From an uncultured Sulfitobacter sp. (GTDB taxonomy: Bacteria > Pseudomonadota > Alphaproteobacteria > Rhodobacterales > Rhodobacteraceae): a stretch of 64,000 nucleotides of DNA. The stretch's first letter is position 1. Each line of letters starts with the position of its first letter. Positions 1 to 11,265 of this stretch are shown here, in pieces. Below the pieces are notes generated by a model that searched no databases, was not told where the DNA came from, and saw only the letters and a program-made list of their open reading frames with translations. The translations under genes and the position numbers were made by a program. Location of the stretch: the NCBI RefSeq assembly GCF_947500075.1, contig NZ_CANMQS010000001.1, positions 186,001 to 250,000 on the forward strand. Direction: 5' to 3'.

Positions 1-739
1 GCCCTTTCGGTTGATGAGCGCGGAGGCGCGTGCGCACCGGCTGGAAAAGATCGGGGTGGAGCGGCTTTATGAGCTGCCGTTCGGGACTGCGCTGTCCTCC
101 CTCACGCCTGACGCATTTGCCCGCGATGTGCTGCACGCCGGTCTGGGCCTGCGTCATGTGGTGGTCGGCGCGGATTTCTGCTTTGGCAAGGGCCGCAAAG
201 GCACCGCAGAAGACCTCAAGGCGTTTGGCGCGCAACTGGGTTTTGACGTGACCATCGCCCCGCTGATGGCCAATGGCACACAGACCGTTTCCTCCACCGC
301 CATCCGTGCAGCCCTCAGCGATGGACGCCCGCGCGATGCGGCCGAGATGCTGGGCCACTGGCACCGGATCGACGGGGCGGTGCTGCACGGGGAAAAGCGC
401 GGGCGCACTTTGGGGTATCCGACGGCGAACATGTCCATCGAAGGCCTGCACCCGCCGGCCTTTGGCGTCTACGCCGTGCTGGTCGATGTTCTGGAAGGGC
501 CGCAGGCGGGCAGCTATCACGGTGTGGCCAGCCTTGGCGTGCGCCCGATGTTCGGGGTGAACACCCCCAACATCGAAACCTATCTCTTTGATTTCAAGGG
601 CGACCTTTACGGCAAATCCCTTTCGGTCGGCCTGGTGGAGCATCTGCGGGGTGAGGAAAAGTTCGACAGTCTCGACGCGCTCATCGCGCAGATGGATGAT
701 GACAGCGCCCGCGCTCGTGCGATCCTCAGCGCGCTATGA
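1..739 (+). CDS. ribF: Bifunctional riboflavin kinase/FAD synthetase, 5' truncated by window edge
   Basis: The enzyme phosphorylates riboflavin to FMN and adenylates FMN to FAD in the cytosol. The reading frame is already open at the first base, so the start and the first part of the adenylyltransferase domain, with its nucleotide-binding HIGH-type motif, lie outside. The visible part has the end of the FAD synthetase domain and then the riboflavin kinase beta-barrel, recognisable by GRTLGYPTANM and by GVYAV and SLGVRP. The stop overlaps the ATG of the next gene by four bases (ATGA), which suggests translational coupling. Identity is secure; only the 5' end is missing. Confidence 0.95.
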   Translation, partial: PFRLMSAEARAHRLEKIGVERLYELPFGTALSSLTPDAFARDVLHAGLGLRHVVVGADFCFGKGRKGTAEDLKAFGAQLGFDVTIAPLMANGTQTVSSTAIRAALSDGRPRDAAEMLGHWHRIDGAVLHGEKRGRTLGYPTANMSIEGLHPPAFGVYAVLVDVLEGPQAGSYHGVASLGVRPMFGVNTPNIETYLFDFKGDLYGKSLSVGLVEHLRGEEKFDSLDALIAQMDDDSARARAILSAL

Positions 740-1203
740 AACCCATCGCCGCCAAGGGCCTCACGCCGCGGTTCTGGGAGAAGAAACCGCTGACCCGGAT
801 GTCGCCCACGGAGTGGGAAGCGCTCTGTGACGGCTGTGGCAAATGCTGCCTGAACAAGCTGGAGGATGAGGACAGTGGCGAGGTTGCGCTGACCCGTGTC
901 GCTTGCCGCCTGCTCGATGACGCCACCTGCCGCTGTGCCCATTACGAGCAGCGCCACCATTTCGTGCCCGATTGCATCGTGCTGCGCCCGGATAATCTGG
1001 ACAGCCACGCCTATTGGATGCCTGAAACCTGCGCCTATCGTCTGCTGTGGCAGGGCAACCCCCTGCCCGACTGGCATCCGCTGGTGTCCGGCGATCCCGA
1101 AAGCGTGCACCGCGCGGGCATTTCCGTGCGCGGGCAGACCGTTTCGGAATTCGACACCCCGTTCGAGGAATGGGAAGACCACGTTATTGAGGAATCAACC
1201 TGA
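736..1203 (+). CDS. YcgN-family cysteine cluster protein (UPF0260)
   Basis: This 155-residue protein belongs to the YcgN/UPF0260 family, whose function is not established. A cysteine-rich N-terminal region (CDGCGKCC, then CRLLDDATCRC) matches the family and could bind a metal or Fe-S centre; that is inference. Trp and His residues conserved in the family follow (PDWHPLVSGDP). The ATG overlaps the ribF stop, and its own stop overlaps the ATG of the next gene by one base, so ribF, this gene and the aldolase gene probably form one transcript. Confidence 0.9.
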   Translation: MKPIAAKGLTPRFWEKKPLTRMSPTEWEALCDGCGKCCLNKLEDEDSGEVALTRVACRLLDDATCRCAHYEQRHHFVPDCIVLRPDNLDSHAYWMPETCAYRLLWQGNPLPDWHPLVSGDPESVHRAGISVRGQTVSEFDTPFEEWEDHVIEEST

Positions 1204-2237
1204 TGTTTTTCGCCTCTGACAATGCAGGCCCCGCGCATCCGCAGGTGATGGAGCGTGTGATCGCCGCCAACGCAGGCCACCAGCTGCCCTACGGCAATGA
1301 TGATATGATGGACGAGGTCCGCACCGGCATCCGCCGGGTGTTCGAGGCACCGGAGGCAGAGGTGTTTCTGGTCTCCACCGGGACGGCGGCCAATGCGCTG
1401 GCGCTGGCGTGTTACACCCAACCGTGGCAGACAATCTACTGTTCCAGCGTCGCCCACGTGGAAGAAGACGAATGCAACGCGCCGGAGTTTTACGCCGGTG
1501 CCGTCAAGCTTACCTGCGTGCGCACAGACGACAAGATGACGCCGGAGGCACTGGAGGCCGCAATCACGGCCCATCCCGCAGGCGACGTCCACGTTGCTCA
1601 GCCAGGCCCCGTGACGATCACGCAGGTCACGGAACGGGGCTCTGTCCATTCCCTTGCGGAACTGCAAGCCCTCACCGCTGTTGCCAAGGCCCACAATCTA
1701 CCCGTCCATCTGGACGGCGCGCGCTTTGCCAATGCGCAGGCGGCACTGGGATGCACAGCGGCAGAGATGTCGTGGAAGTCCGGCGTGGACGTGGTCAGCT
1801 TTGGGGGCACCAAAAACGGGTGCATGGCGGTGGAAGCCGTTGTTTTCTTTGATCCCTCAAAGGCGTGGGAGTTTCAGCTCCGCCGCAAACGCGGCGCGCA
1901 TCTTTTCTCTAAACACCGCTACCTGTCGGCGCAGATGGCCGGATATCTACAGGACGACCTGTTCCTGCGCACCGCACATCAGGCAAATGACAATGCTGCA
2001 TATCTGGCGCAGTGTCTGACCAAAGCGGGCGCTGAGTTTCTGCATACCCCTGATGCCAACATGATCTTCACGCGCTTCCCAAGGTCCGTGCACCAGCGCC
2101 TCCACGATGCGGGCGCCCAATACAACCTTTGGGGCGATGTGCTGCCCGGCGCGGCGGAGGACATGGTGGCCTGCCGCCTTGTCTGCGACTGGTCCATCAC
2201 ACGCGATCAGATTGATACGTTCCTCGCGCACTTCTGA
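1203..2237 (+). CDS. ltaE: Low-specificity L-threonine aldolase (PLP beta-eliminating lyase family)
   Basis: The enzyme cleaves L-threonine or L-allo-threonine to glycine and acetaldehyde using pyridoxal phosphate. The 344-residue length fits the family. The Schiff-base lysine lies in SFGGTKNG, preceded by the HLDGARFANA stretch that carries the cofactor-binding aspartate. The N-terminal FASDNAGPAHP resembles the usual start of bacterial threonine aldolases. It is the last gene of the ribF transcript; the next gene converges on it and ends 4 bases away. Substrate stereochemistry cannot be read from sequence. Confidence 0.9.
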   Translation: MFFASDNAGPAHPQVMERVIAANAGHQLPYGNDDMMDEVRTGIRRVFEAPEAEVFLVSTGTAANALALACYTQPWQTIYCSSVAHVEEDECNAPEFYAGAVKLTCVRTDDKMTPEALEAAITAHPAGDVHVAQPGPVTITQVTERGSVHSLAELQALTAVAKAHNLPVHLDGARFANAQAALGCTAAEMSWKSGVDVVSFGGTKNGCMAVEAVVFFDPSKAWEFQLRRKRGAHLFSKHRYLSAQMAGYLQDDLFLRTAHQANDNAAYLAQCLTKAGAEFLHTPDANMIFTRFPRSVHQRLHDAGAQYNLWGDVLPGAAEDMVACRLVCDWSITRDQIDTFLAHF

Positions 2238-2241
2238 CCGG

Positions 2242-3048
2242 TCAGCCCCGCGCCAGCGCGGCTTCGAACACCGCTGCCACCTCCCGTGGATGTGAAATCG
2301 GTGCCATATGCCCTGCTTCGGGGATGACCTCCACAACTGACCCCGGAATGCGGTTGTGCAACCCGTCCAGCGTCGCGGTCACCGCCCGGTGGGTGAACGC
2401 GCCGCGCACCAGTGTCACAGGCATGCGCAACCGCTCCAGCACACCGGGCGCAAGGATGCCGTCGGTGTCATCATAGAGAAGCGCATAGGTGCTGGGCACC
2501 ACGTGAATGGCCCGTGCCATGGCCATGCGGCTGCGCTCGGGCATCTTGTCCCATGTGCCGCGTTCCGTGCTCCACATGCTGTTAAACGCCCGTGCGGCCC
2601 CTTCCATGTTCCCTGCATCGATCGCGTCCTGAAAGGGCTTGGCTGCCCGGTCATGATCGACCAGCGTCTCCGGTGCATCGGCCTTGGCGACCGCAAAGAA
2701 GACGGGCTCGAACGCTGTCAGCGACCGAATGCGCTCGGGATGCTTTGCCGCCAGCCGCAGCGCGGTCACCGCTCCGAAGGAATGCCCGATCACATCCATC
2801 GGAGCCGCATCCATCTGCGCCAGGGTGGTATCAAACACCGTCTGCGCAAAGTCGCTTTGCCCGTCCCATTTCGCGCTATTGCCATGGCTGGGCAAATCAG
2901 GCGCGACGAAAGTCAACCGGTCGCCCAGCAGCTTTGCCATGCCGCCCCACGCGCCACCAAACGCCAACGTGCAATGCAGGGCCAGAACGCGGCGCGGGCC
3001 CTGCCCCAGCGTGTGGACATAGGGCGCAAAGCCGGGCTGAAGGCTCAC
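2242..3048 (-). CDS. Alpha/beta hydrolase
   Basis: This 268-residue protein has the alpha/beta hydrolase fold. The nucleophile elbow is GHSFGAV and the catalytic histidine is probably in EAGHMAPISHP near the C-terminus. An HG-type oxyanion motif near the N-terminus is atypical (LALHCTLAFGGAWG). No signal peptide is apparent, so it should be cytosolic. Its ATG overlaps the stop of the upstream isomerase-like gene by four bases, so the two are probably co-translated and may act in one small catabolic or detoxification step. The substrate is unknown. Confidence 0.85.
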   Translation of the reverse strand: MSLQPGFAPYVHTLGQGPRRVLALHCTLAFGGAWGGMAKLLGDRLTFVAPDLPSHGNSAKWDGQSDFAQTVFDTTLAQMDAAPMDVIGHSFGAVTALRLAAKHPERIRSLTAFEPVFFAVAKADAPETLVDHDRAAKPFQDAIDAGNMEGAARAFNSMWSTERGTWDKMPERSRMAMARAIHVVPSTYALLYDDTDGILAPGVLERLRMPVTLVRGAFTHRAVTATLDGLHNRIPGSVVEVIPEAGHMAPISHPREVAAVFEAALARG

Positions 3049-3641
3049 AACGCGCCCGCCAGATGCAGGTCGATATCTTCAATCCGGTCCTGCCCCCAGA
3101 ACCGCTGATCCCCGACAAAATAGAACGGCGCGCCAAACACCCCCCGCTCCACCGCTTCTTCCAGGTTTCGGGCGTAGGTTTCTGCCCCTTCCAGCAAACC
3201 ACTGTCCGCCAGCGCCGGATCAAATCCTGCATCGGTCAGGCACGCGCGCACCACATCATTCTCTGCGATGTCTTTTTCCTCCGCCCAGACCGCGCGGGTG
3301 ATCCCATGGGCCAGCTTGCCCAGATCCCCGCCGCCTGCATTCTGCGCCGCAATGAACGCATAGGCCGCAGGCGCGCCATTTGTCGGCCAATGGGCGGGCT
3401 TGAGGTGAAACGGCATTCCCAGCTTCTTCGCCTGCCGCACCAGTTCCTGCGCGCGGTATTCAATGCGGCTGATGTGACGCTCATTCGGCAGCGTTCCACC
3501 GGTGCGCGAAAAGCCTGCGATGATGTCATAGGGCTTGTAGTTGATGGTCGCGCCATGTTTGGCCGCAACCGCCTCCAGCCGCTCCCCGGCGAGGTAGCAA
3601 TAGGGGGACAGTGTCGCGAAAAAGTAGTCGATCTGTGGCAT
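3045..3641 (-). CDS. 2-hydroxychromene-2-carboxylate isomerase family protein (DsbA-like fold)
   Basis: The 198-residue protein matches the HCCA isomerase/kappa-class GST-like group: an N-terminal [19 protein letters not shown] segment holds the serine/tyrosine region that binds glutathione in this family. The C-terminal [18 protein letters not shown] is the usual family signature with the cis-proline. The original naphthalene-pathway reaction is unlikely here, because no other aromatic-ring genes are nearby. It precedes the alpha/beta hydrolase with a four-base overlap and is divergent from prs. Confidence 0.87.
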   Translation of the reverse strand: MPQIDYFFATLSPYCYLAGERLEAVAAKHGATINYKPYDIIAGFSRTGGTLPNERHISRIEYRAQELVRQAKKLGMPFHLKPAHWPTNGAPAAYAFIAAQNAGGGDLGKLAHGITRAVWAEEKDIAENDVVRACLTDAGFDPALADSGLLEGAETYARNLEEAVERGVFGAPFYFVGDQRFWGQDRIEDIDLHLAGAL

Positions 3642-3751
3642 CTGGGGTCCGATCTAAAGGTGGGTTCTTGGTGGCACGTTACGGCCATGTTAAGCGGGGT
3701 TCAACGTCGCGATTCTGTTACAATTCCCGCTGCCACGGAGAGCCTTCCCCC

Positions 3752-4768
3752 ATGCCCCTCACTTCCGAGCCCAAGCTGATTACCGGCAATGCCAACAAAC
3801 CTTTGGCCCAAGCGATTGCCCGGCGCATGTCCCTGCACCGTGGCGTCAATGTCGGATTGGTCGACACACGGGTCGAACGGTTCAACGATGGTGAGATTTT
3901 CGTCGAAGTCTTCGAAAACGTGCGCGGCGAGGACATGTTCATCATCCAGTCCACCTCAAATCCCGCCAACGACAACCTGATGGAACTGCTGATCATGGCC
4001 GACGCGCTGCGCCGGTCTTCGGCCAGCCGGGTGACAGCGGTGCTGCCCTACTTCGGCTACGCCCGGCAAGACCGCCGCACCAAGGCGCGCACGCCGATCA
4101 CCGCCAAGATGGTCGCGAACATGCTGGTCGGCACGGGGATCGAACGGGTGCTGACGATGGACCTGCACGCAGCCCAGATCCAGGGCTTCTTCGACATTCC
4201 CGTCGACAACCTCTACGCCTCCCCTGTCTTCGCATTGGACATCAAGACCCAGTTCAAGGACCAGATGGACAGCCTGATGGTCGTCTCCCCGGATGTGGGC
4301 GGCGTGGCCCGTGCGCGTGAATTGGCCAAACGGGTGAATGCACCTTTGGCCATCGTCGACAAACGCCGCGAGAAACCCGGTGAAGTGGCAGAAATGACCG
4401 TGATCGGGGACGTGACGGGCAAGACCTGCCTGATCGTGGATGACATTTGCGACACGGCCGGCACGCTCTGCAAGGCCGCCGAAATCCTGCTGGAGAATGG
4501 CGCGGCGGAAGTACACTCCTACATCTCCCACGGTGTGATGTCCGGCCCGGCGGTGGAACGTGTGACCAATTCAGTGATGAAATCACTGGTGATCACCGAC
4601 AGCATCCAGCCCACCGAAGAGATCAAGAAAGCCAAGAACATCCGTATTGTGCCCACCGCCCCTATCTTTGCGCAGGCGATCCTGAACATCTGGAACGGGA
4701 CATCTGTGTCTTCGCTGTTTGAGGCGGACACGCTGGGGCCCATCTATGACGGGATGTATCAGGGGTAA
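3752..4768 (+). CDS. prs: Ribose-phosphate pyrophosphokinase
   Basis: It makes PRPP from ribose 5-phosphate and ATP for purine, pyrimidine, histidine and tryptophan synthesis. Family signatures are present: the flexible-loop region [29 protein letters not shown], and the PRPP-binding loop [15 protein letters not shown]. The frame is open 141 bases further upstream, but the ATG at 3752 gives the normal N-terminus ([10 protein letters not shown]), the usual length of about 338 residues, and a GGAG 11 bases before it. It is a single gene, divergent from the isomerase gene. Confidence 0.97.
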   Translation: MPLTSEPKLITGNANKPLAQAIARRMSLHRGVNVGLVDTRVERFNDGEIFVEVFENVRGEDMFIIQSTSNPANDNLMELLIMADALRRSSASRVTAVLPYFGYARQDRRTKARTPITAKMVANMLVGTGIERVLTMDLHAAQIQGFFDIPVDNLYASPVFALDIKTQFKDQMDSLMVVSPDVGGVARARELAKRVNAPLAIVDKRREKPGEVAEMTVIGDVTGKTCLIVDDICDTAGTLCKAAEILLENGAAEVHSYISHGVMSGPAVERVTNSVMKSLVITDSIQPTEEIKKAKNIRIVPTAPIFAQAILNIWNGTSVSSLFEADTLGPIYDGMYQG

Positions 4769-4796
4769 CTGGCGGCACGCGGCGCGGAGGACCCGG

Positions 4797-4934
4797 CGCA
4801 ATGCCACACAGCGCGGGCGGGCCATCGCTCATCTCTTCGCCGTCAATGTCCAGCATGCCGGCGGTGATCTCCTCCAGCCCCGCGATCATCTGTAGCAAGA
4901 TCGCCCCCCGCAGCCTGACGACCAACTGTACCGT
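4797..4934 (-). pseudogene. Degenerate fragment of a sugar-type ABC transporter ATPase (MalK/UgpC-like)
   Basis: Read on the minus strand, this short stretch encodes LLQMIAGLEEITAGMLDIDG followed by EEMSD, PPA and GIA. This closely resembles the segment right after Walker A in MalK/UgpC-type ATPases (LLRMIAGLEEIT-G-L-IDG, then a PP/RGIA element). The Walker A lysine is gone: the preceding residues are RLRGAI where the family has a glycine-rich GKST motif. There is no start, no Q-loop and no rest of the domain, and the neighbours are not transport genes. I infer a leftover of a deleted ABC operon. Confidence 0.6.
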
Positions 4935-5815
4935 CAAATCTGCCCGGCAGATCCATACTCCAGCCATGCGCGTTCCTCGGGCGTCAGACAGCTGTCCATC
5001 ACCGCATCAAAGGCGCTGATTTCTTTGTTCGTCAGGACGTCCACCCATTTTCCACTTGTGCCACTGTGAAAAAAGTCGGTGTCGGACTTCATGAATCCCG
5101 TGCCCCCGCCGGGTGCAAATCGTTCCGCATGGGCCTTCATGTTGTCAAAACCAGCAGCCTCCACCAATTGTTCAAACACATGCGGCGGGTGGCTGATGTC
5201 CAGCAGGTCGGCCACTCTGGCGATGGTGCCCGGCAAGTCACGGGTCATATCCGCGTAATGGAACATCGACACATTGGGCCGGTCCACGCGGGCCAGCGCC
5301 GCCTTGTAGTGCCGGATGATATGGGCAAGCGGCGCCGCGTCGCCGTCATATCCCTCGGCCCCCGCATCCAGAAAACGGCGAAACGTCACGCCGTCCGTAT
5401 CATCTTCGGGAAACCAATGACTGAAAAATGGCATGTGGATGTTGGCGAGGTGCCTGCGATAGGAAAAATGCGCATCCAGCGGATGGCGAAAGACGCAAAT
5501 GAACTGCGCATGATCATGGTGCGGCAGCCCGTCCATCGGCGTGTGGCTTTTCATGCAGCGTCTGTGGGTCATCGCTTCCAGCCGTTCAGCAACCTCCGAC
5601 ATCTCGCGAAAGCGAATATCGACCCAAGGCATCTTGGTGGCCAGTTCCGGTTCAACCTCAGGATCACCGGAAAGGAGCAGGGCCACGATGGTCTGCATCC
5701 ATGTCGTGCCACACTTCGGAGGCGTTACGACGACCACATCATCCGGACGGATATTGACCATATCCCAGCGCCGGTTGTCGGTTAACGGACCAAGATAGAG
5801 CTTCCGGTCGGCCAT
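4934..5815 (-). CDS. Sulfotransferase domain protein
   Basis: About 293 residues, like cytosolic aryl/alcohol sulfotransferases that move sulfate from PAPS to a hydroxyl or amine. The 5'-phosphosulfate loop is clear (TPPKCGTTWMQ), followed by the 3'-phosphate region (CVFRHPLDAHFSYRRHL) and a C-terminal GGGTGFMKS region. The frame is open further upstream, but the ATG at 5815 lies about 9 bases after AGGGG and is preferred. No PAPS-synthesis genes are near and the acceptor is unknown. The degenerate ABC-ATPase fragment lies directly downstream, so this spot has seen rearrangement. Confidence 0.88.
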   Translation of the reverse strand: MADRKLYLGPLTDNRRWDMVNIRPDDVVVVTPPKCGTTWMQTIVALLLSGDPEVEPELATKMPWVDIRFREMSEVAERLEAMTHRRCMKSHTPMDGLPHHDHAQFICVFRHPLDAHFSYRRHLANIHMPFFSHWFPEDDTDGVTFRRFLDAGAEGYDGDAAPLAHIIRHYKAALARVDRPNVSMFHYADMTRDLPGTIARVADLLDISHPPHVFEQLVEAAGFDNMKAHAERFAPGGGTGFMKSDTDFFHSGTSGKWVDVLTNKEISAFDAVMDSCLTPEERAWLEYGSAGQI

Positions 5816-5929
5816 GACGGTCATCCCCTGCGGTATCGGTTCATGGCATAGAGTGGCCGAACAAGGCCTCAACGCAACCAAAAACGCCCGCTGCGACGCA
5901 GACCTTGCAGGCCCCCGTGGGCACCCGCG

Positions 5930-6346
5930 CTACCCGTCCCGACCCGGTTCGGTTGGATCGCTTGAGAACAATGCGATCTTGTTGCCCTGAGGGTCACGCA
6001 GGTAGCCGACATAGAATTGTGGCCCATAGGCCGCGCGAAACCCCGGTGCCCCCTCATCAGCCCCACCAGCCGCAAGGGCGGCCGCATGCAGGTCACGCAC
6101 TTGGGCTTGACTGCGCGCCTCAAAGGCAACCATGGAGCCGTTCCCGGCAGAAGCAGGTTTCCCATCGAAGGTGGGTTTGACATAGAAATCCGGGGAAACA
6201 GGCGGTTGACCGGGAGGGACTGGCAACACATAGCTGAGCCCCTCAGGTCCCTCATCCAGCCCGTAGCCGAGCGCAGGCAGAAAGGCAGAATAGAACCGTT
6301 TCGCGCCTGTGATGTCATCGGCACCAACTGTGACATAAGCAATCAT
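5930..6346 (-). CDS. VOC-family (glyoxalase/bleomycin-resistance fold) protein
   Basis: A 138-residue protein with the paired beta-alpha-beta-beta-beta units of the vicinal oxygen chelate superfamily: GADDITGAKRFYSAFLPALGY at the N-terminus and FYVGYLRDPQGNKIALF at the C-terminus. The family includes glyoxalase I, dioxygenases and fosfomycin-resistance proteins; this sequence does not allow one to be chosen. It stands alone between the sulfotransferase and the lectin gene. Confidence 0.87.
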   Translation of the reverse strand: MIAYVTVGADDITGAKRFYSAFLPALGYGLDEGPEGLSYVLPVPPGQPPVSPDFYVKPTFDGKPASAGNGSMVAFEARSQAQVRDLHAAALAAGGADEGAPGFRAAYGPQFYVGYLRDPQGNKIALFSSDPTEPGRDG

Positions 6347-6440
6347 GTGGTCTGCTTCCCTTTCCGCCCCTCTGGCAAAGGTTCAGGATCAAATCATCGC
6401 CGCACAATACGGCATGCGGGGCTAAGCACCCCTCCCCGCC

Positions 6441-6791
6441 TCAAATCACGTCCCAATCATCATCGTCGGGCAATGACCCGATCGCGGACCAGGCCACGCG
6501 CACACGGGCCACACGGGTGTCGCCCCAAGTGCGGAACACCATGTCGAACCCTTTCTCCGTTACCGCCTCCGCCGAGATATCCGCGCGGATCACTGTCGCG
6601 GCATCCAGATCCCAAAGCGAGATGGACACCTGCACCGTCGGCGCATCGCGATAGGGTGTATCAAACCGGATGTGCTTGCGCCGCTCGCGCTGGCCGCGGC
6701 CTGTCCACATCTCTCCCCCGTCCTCGTAGTCCGAGAACAGGATCACATCTCCGCTGTCCACACCGATGGAATGAGAGCGTAAGCGTTTCAT
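6441..6791 (-). CDS. H-type lectin domain protein
   Basis: About 116 residues that resemble the H-type lectin domain, first known from snail agglutinins and discoidin and found in some roseobacters. Features are an early VDSGDVILFSDYEDGGEMWTG, the RFDTPYRDAPTVQVSISLWD strand region, and a late RVRVAWSAIG. The start at 6791 (MKRLRSHSIG) is chosen because the upstream extension lies in the AT-rich leader and is unlike the family. No signal peptide is visible, so a cytosolic place or secretion by another route is possible. It follows the atp operon beyond a terminator. Ligand unknown. Confidence 0.8.
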   Translation of the reverse strand: MKRLRSHSIGVDSGDVILFSDYEDGGEMWTGRGQRERRKHIRFDTPYRDAPTVQVSISLWDLDAATVIRADISAEAVTEKGFDMVFRTWGDTRVARVRVAWSAIGSLPDDDDWDVI

Positions 6792-6901
6792 AAACTGGGG
6801 CCGACCTGCAAAAAGTAACGAAGTTGCAAAGTGATACCCGACCTTTGCGGTACTGGAAAGGGGCCGGCGCAATCGCGCGGGCGCACACGCCCCAAACGGA
6901 A

Positions 6902-6926
6902 ACGGCCCCGCGCGATGCGGGGCCGT
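6902..6926 (-). terminator. Intrinsic terminator after atpC
   Basis: A perfect 10-bp stem (ACGGCCCCGC/GCGGGGCCGT) with a 5-base loop lies 22 bases past the atpC stop. On the minus strand it is followed by TTCCGTTTGG, which is only moderately T-rich; on the plus strand by CTTT. Its position fits termination of the atp operon before the lectin gene. Confidence 0.75.
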
Positions 6927-6947
6927 CTTTCAAACAGGCATTGCAGG

Positions 6948-7376
6948 TTACTGCTTGGCCGTCAGACCCATATGCTCACCCATGGCGACCATGTCCGAGA
7001 GCAGTTTGGCGGCGTCATCCACCGGACCAGGCTCATTCTCAAAGGCTTCTTTCGCCTTTGAATACATGGACTTGGCTTCCTCAACCATCTCATCAAGATG
7101 CTCTTGGGTCATATCGCCTTTTGGCACCGCACGTTCCGCCAGAACGGAGACGCCATCGGCGCGGATCTCGGCAAAGCCACCGGTGACCACGTAATCCGCC
7201 GTGCCATCCGGCCCATCGACAGACAGCACACCGGGACGCAGAGTGGTGATGGTGGGGGAATGCCCCTCCATCGCCGTCATGTCGCCGTCAGCGCCGGGGA
7301 TCTGGACAGACGTGACCTGCAAAGAGGCCAGCCGCCGCTCGGGCGACACCAGATCGAATTGCATTGTCTCTGCCAT
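6948..7376 (-). CDS. atpC: F1F0 ATP synthase epsilon subunit
   Basis: The epsilon subunit sits on the central stalk, couples rotation to catalysis and can inhibit ATP hydrolysis. The N-terminal beta-sandwich domain is clear ([12 protein letters not shown], then [17 protein letters not shown]). The C-terminal helical part is short and acidic, as in alphaproteobacteria, where inhibition is mostly taken over by the zeta protein. The ATG at 7376 is preferred to the GTG just before it. It is the last gene of atpHAGDC. Confidence 0.96.
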   Translation of the reverse strand: MAETMQFDLVSPERRLASLQVTSVQIPGADGDMTAMEGHSPTITTLRPGVLSVDGPDGTADYVVTGGFAEIRADGVSVLAERAVPKGDMTQEHLDEMVEEAKSMYSKAKEAFENEPGPVDDAAKLLSDMVAMGEHMGLTAKQ

Positions 7377-7389
7377 CACTCAGGCTCCC

Positions 7390-8832
<1,443 letters not shown>

Positions 8833-9708
8833 TTACAGCGCTTCCGCGCCGGAAATGATTTCGATCAGCTCGTTCGTAATAACGGCCTGACGGGAACGGT
8901 TGTATTGGATGGTGAGGCTGTCGATCATGTCACCAGCGTTGCGCGTGGCGTTGTCCATTGCAGACATCCGCGCGCCCTGCTCCGAGGCTGCATTTTCCAG
9001 CAGGCCCGAGAAGATCGCCGTCGCCACACCACGGGGCAGCAGATCCGCAAGGATCGCTTCCTCGGAAGGCTCGTAATCGAACAGCGTGCTCGCCCCTTCA
9101 TCCTCTGACGCTTCAAACGTCGCAGGAATAATCTGATGCGCGCGGGGGATCTGGCTGACGACGTTCACGAAATCCGAATAGAAGACCGTGGCCACATCAA
9201 ATTCGCCCCCGTCAAAGCGGTTCAGCACGTCCTTGGCGATGCCCTGGGCGTCTGAATAGGCAAGGCGTTTCACCTCCGTCATGTCGACATGACCGACCAG
9301 ATGATCCCCGAAGTCACGCTTCAGCTGATCCCGGCCTTTCTTGCCAACGGTGAGGATTTTCACCTCTTTGCCCGCCGCCAACAGCTCTTGCGCATGGGCA
9401 CGGGCCTTTTTGACGATGTTGGTGTTGAAACCACCACACAGACCGCGTTCAGAGGTCATCACGACCAGCAGGTTCACCTTGTCCGAACCGGTGCCTGACA
9501 GCAGCTTGGGCGCTGAATCAGACCCGCCAACAGACGCGGCCAGCCCTGCCATCACAGCATTGAACCGCTCCGCGTAAGGGCGCGACATCTCTGCCGCTTC
9601 CTGCGCACGGCGCAGCTTGGCAGCCGCGACCATTTGCATGGCCTTAGTGATCTTGCGGGTCGATTTGACCGACGAGATCCGGTTTTTAAGGTCCTTGAGA
9701 TTTGCCAT
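8833..9708 (-). CDS. atpG: F1F0 ATP synthase gamma subunit
   Basis: The rotating central shaft of F1, 291 residues. The N-terminal [36 protein letters not shown] and the C-terminal [18 protein letters not shown]...[23 protein letters not shown], given here in part, are the two coiled-coil helices with the family's conserved residues. [12 protein letters not shown] is also typical. It lies between atpA and atpD, as in other bacterial atp operons. Confidence 0.97.
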   Translation of the reverse strand: MANLKDLKNRISSVKSTRKITKAMQMVAAAKLRRAQEAAEMSRPYAERFNAVMAGLAASVGGSDSAPKLLSGTGSDKVNLLVVMTSERGLCGGFNTNIVKKARAHAQELLAAGKEVKILTVGKKGRDQLKRDFGDHLVGHVDMTEVKRLAYSDAQGIAKDVLNRFDGGEFDVATVFYSDFVNVVSQIPRAHQIIPATFEASEDEGASTLFDYEPSEEAILADLLPRGVATAIFSGLLENAASEQGARMSAMDNATRNAGDMIDSLTIQYNRSRQAVITNELIEIISGAEAL

Positions 9709-9726
9709 GGGCCTATCTCTCCTTAA

Positions 9727-11265
9727 TTAAGCGTGATCAGCGGCGAAAGCGTCGAGTGCTGCTTTGATTTTATCTTCCAGCTCGTCTTTCACCTTGCGGT
9801 CGTTGTTGGTGATGTCCTTGAGCAGGTCAGCGTGCTTGGACCGCAGATGGTTCAACAGCCCCTGCTCCCATGCACCCACCTGGGTCACTTCCAACTTGTC
9901 GAGATAGCCGTTGGTGCCCGCGTAGATGATGCAGACGATTTCGGCGTTGGACAGTGGCGAGTACTGCGGCTGTTTCATCAGCTCGGTCAGACGCGCACCA
10001 CGGTTCAGCAGCTGCTGTGTCGCGGCATCCAGATCGGAACCAAACTGCGCAAAGGCCGCCATCTCACGGTACTGCGCGAGCGACAGTTTCACCGGACCCG
10101 CGACCGAAGACATCGCCTTGGTTTGAGCGGAGGAGCCCACACGCGAAACCGACAGACCGGTGTTCACCGCAGGACGGATGCCCTGATAGAAGAGTTCCGT
10201 TTCAAGGAAGATCTGCCCGTCGGTGATCGAAATCACGTTTGTGGGAATAAACGCGGACACGTCACCGCCTTGCGTTTCGATCACAGGCAGGGCTGTCAGG
10301 GAACCGCCGCCAAAATCTTCGCTCAGCTTCGCGGAACGCTCCAGCAGGCGGGAGTGCAGATAGAAAACGTCGCCAGGATAGGCTTCACGGCCTGGTGGGC
10401 GGCGCAGCAGCAGGGACATCTGACGATAAGACACGGCCTGCTTGGACAGGTCATCGTAGATGATCAGCGCGTGGCGGCCGTTGTCGCGGAAATGCTCTGC
10501 CATCGCTGTCGCGCAATAAGGCGCAAGGAACTGCATGGGGGCAGGTTCGGACGCGGTGGAAGCCACCACAATGGAATATTCAATCGCGCCTGTCTCTTCG
10601 AGCTTTTTCACCAGCTGCGCCACAGTGGAACGCTTCTGGCCGATCGCGACGTAGACGCAGTACATCTTCTTGCTCTCGTCGTCGCCTGCGGCCTCGTTGA
10701 CCTGCGCCTGGTTCAGGATCGCGTCCAGAGCAACGGCAGTTTTACCGGTCTGACGGTCGCCAATGATCAATTCCCGCTGGCCACGGCCAATCGGGATCAT
10801 CGCGTCCACGGACTTGAGGCCTGTGGCCATCGGCTCATGCACGGATTTACGCGGGATGATGCCCGGCGCTTTGACTTCGGCCAAGGCACGCTTGGTGGTG
10901 CCCAGAGGACCCTTGCCATCAATCGGGTTGCCCAGACCGTCCACAACACGGCCCAGCAGTTCGTCACCCACGGGCACGTCCACGATGGAGTTCGTCCGCT
11001 TGACGGTGTCGCCTTCCTTGATGTCCCGGTCGTTGCCGAAGATCACCACACCGACGTTGTCGGCCTCCAAGTTCAGCGCCATGCCCTGAATGTTGCCGGG
11101 GAATTCGACCATTTCACCAGCCTGAACATTGTCGAGGCCGTGTACGCGGGCGATACCGTCACCAACGGACAAAACGCGGCCCACTTCGGCCACTTCTGCT
11201 TCTTGACCAAAGTTCTTGATCTGGTCTTTCAGGATCGCAGAAATCTCTGCAGCTTGGATACCCAT
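9727..11265 (-). CDS. atpA: F1F0 ATP synthase alpha subunit
   Basis: Non-catalytic nucleotide-binding subunit of F1, 512 residues, full length. Walker A is [13 protein letters not shown] and the arginine-finger region is [14 protein letters not shown]. The N-terminal helix ([14 protein letters not shown]) is the site that binds the delta subunit. Its ATG directly follows the atpH stop with no bases between, so the two are probably translationally coupled. Confidence 0.98.
   Translation of the reverse strand: MGIQAAEISAILKDQIKNFGQEAEVAEVGRVLSVGDGIARVHGLDNVQAGEMVEFPGNIQGMALNLEADNVGVVIFGNDRDIKEGDTVKRTNSIVDVPVGDELLGRVVDGLGNPIDGKGPLGTTKRALAEVKAPGIIPRKSVHEPMATGLKSVDAMIPIGRGQRELIIGDRQTGKTAVALDAILNQAQVNEAAGDDESKKMYCVYVAIGQKRSTVAQLVKKLEETGAIEYSIVVASTASEPAPMQFLAPYCATAMAEHFRDNGRHALIIYDDLSKQAVSYRQMSLLLRRPPGREAYPGDVFYLHSRLLERSAKLSEDFGGGSLTALPVIETQGGDVSAFIPTNVISITDGQIFLETELFYQGIRPAVNTGLSVSRVGSSAQTKAMSSVAGPVKLSLAQYREMAAFAQFGSDLDAATQQLLNRGARLTELMKQPQYSPLSNAEIVCIIYAGTNGYLDKLEVTQVGAWEQGLLNHLRSKHADLLKDITNNDRKVKDELEDKIKAALDAFAADHA

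Noticed and set aside
4801..5019. Plus-strand open frame between prs and the sulfotransferase gene
   Set aside because: No ribosome site; serine/proline-rich low-complexity translation; the minus strand of the same stretch has the ABC ATPase similarity.
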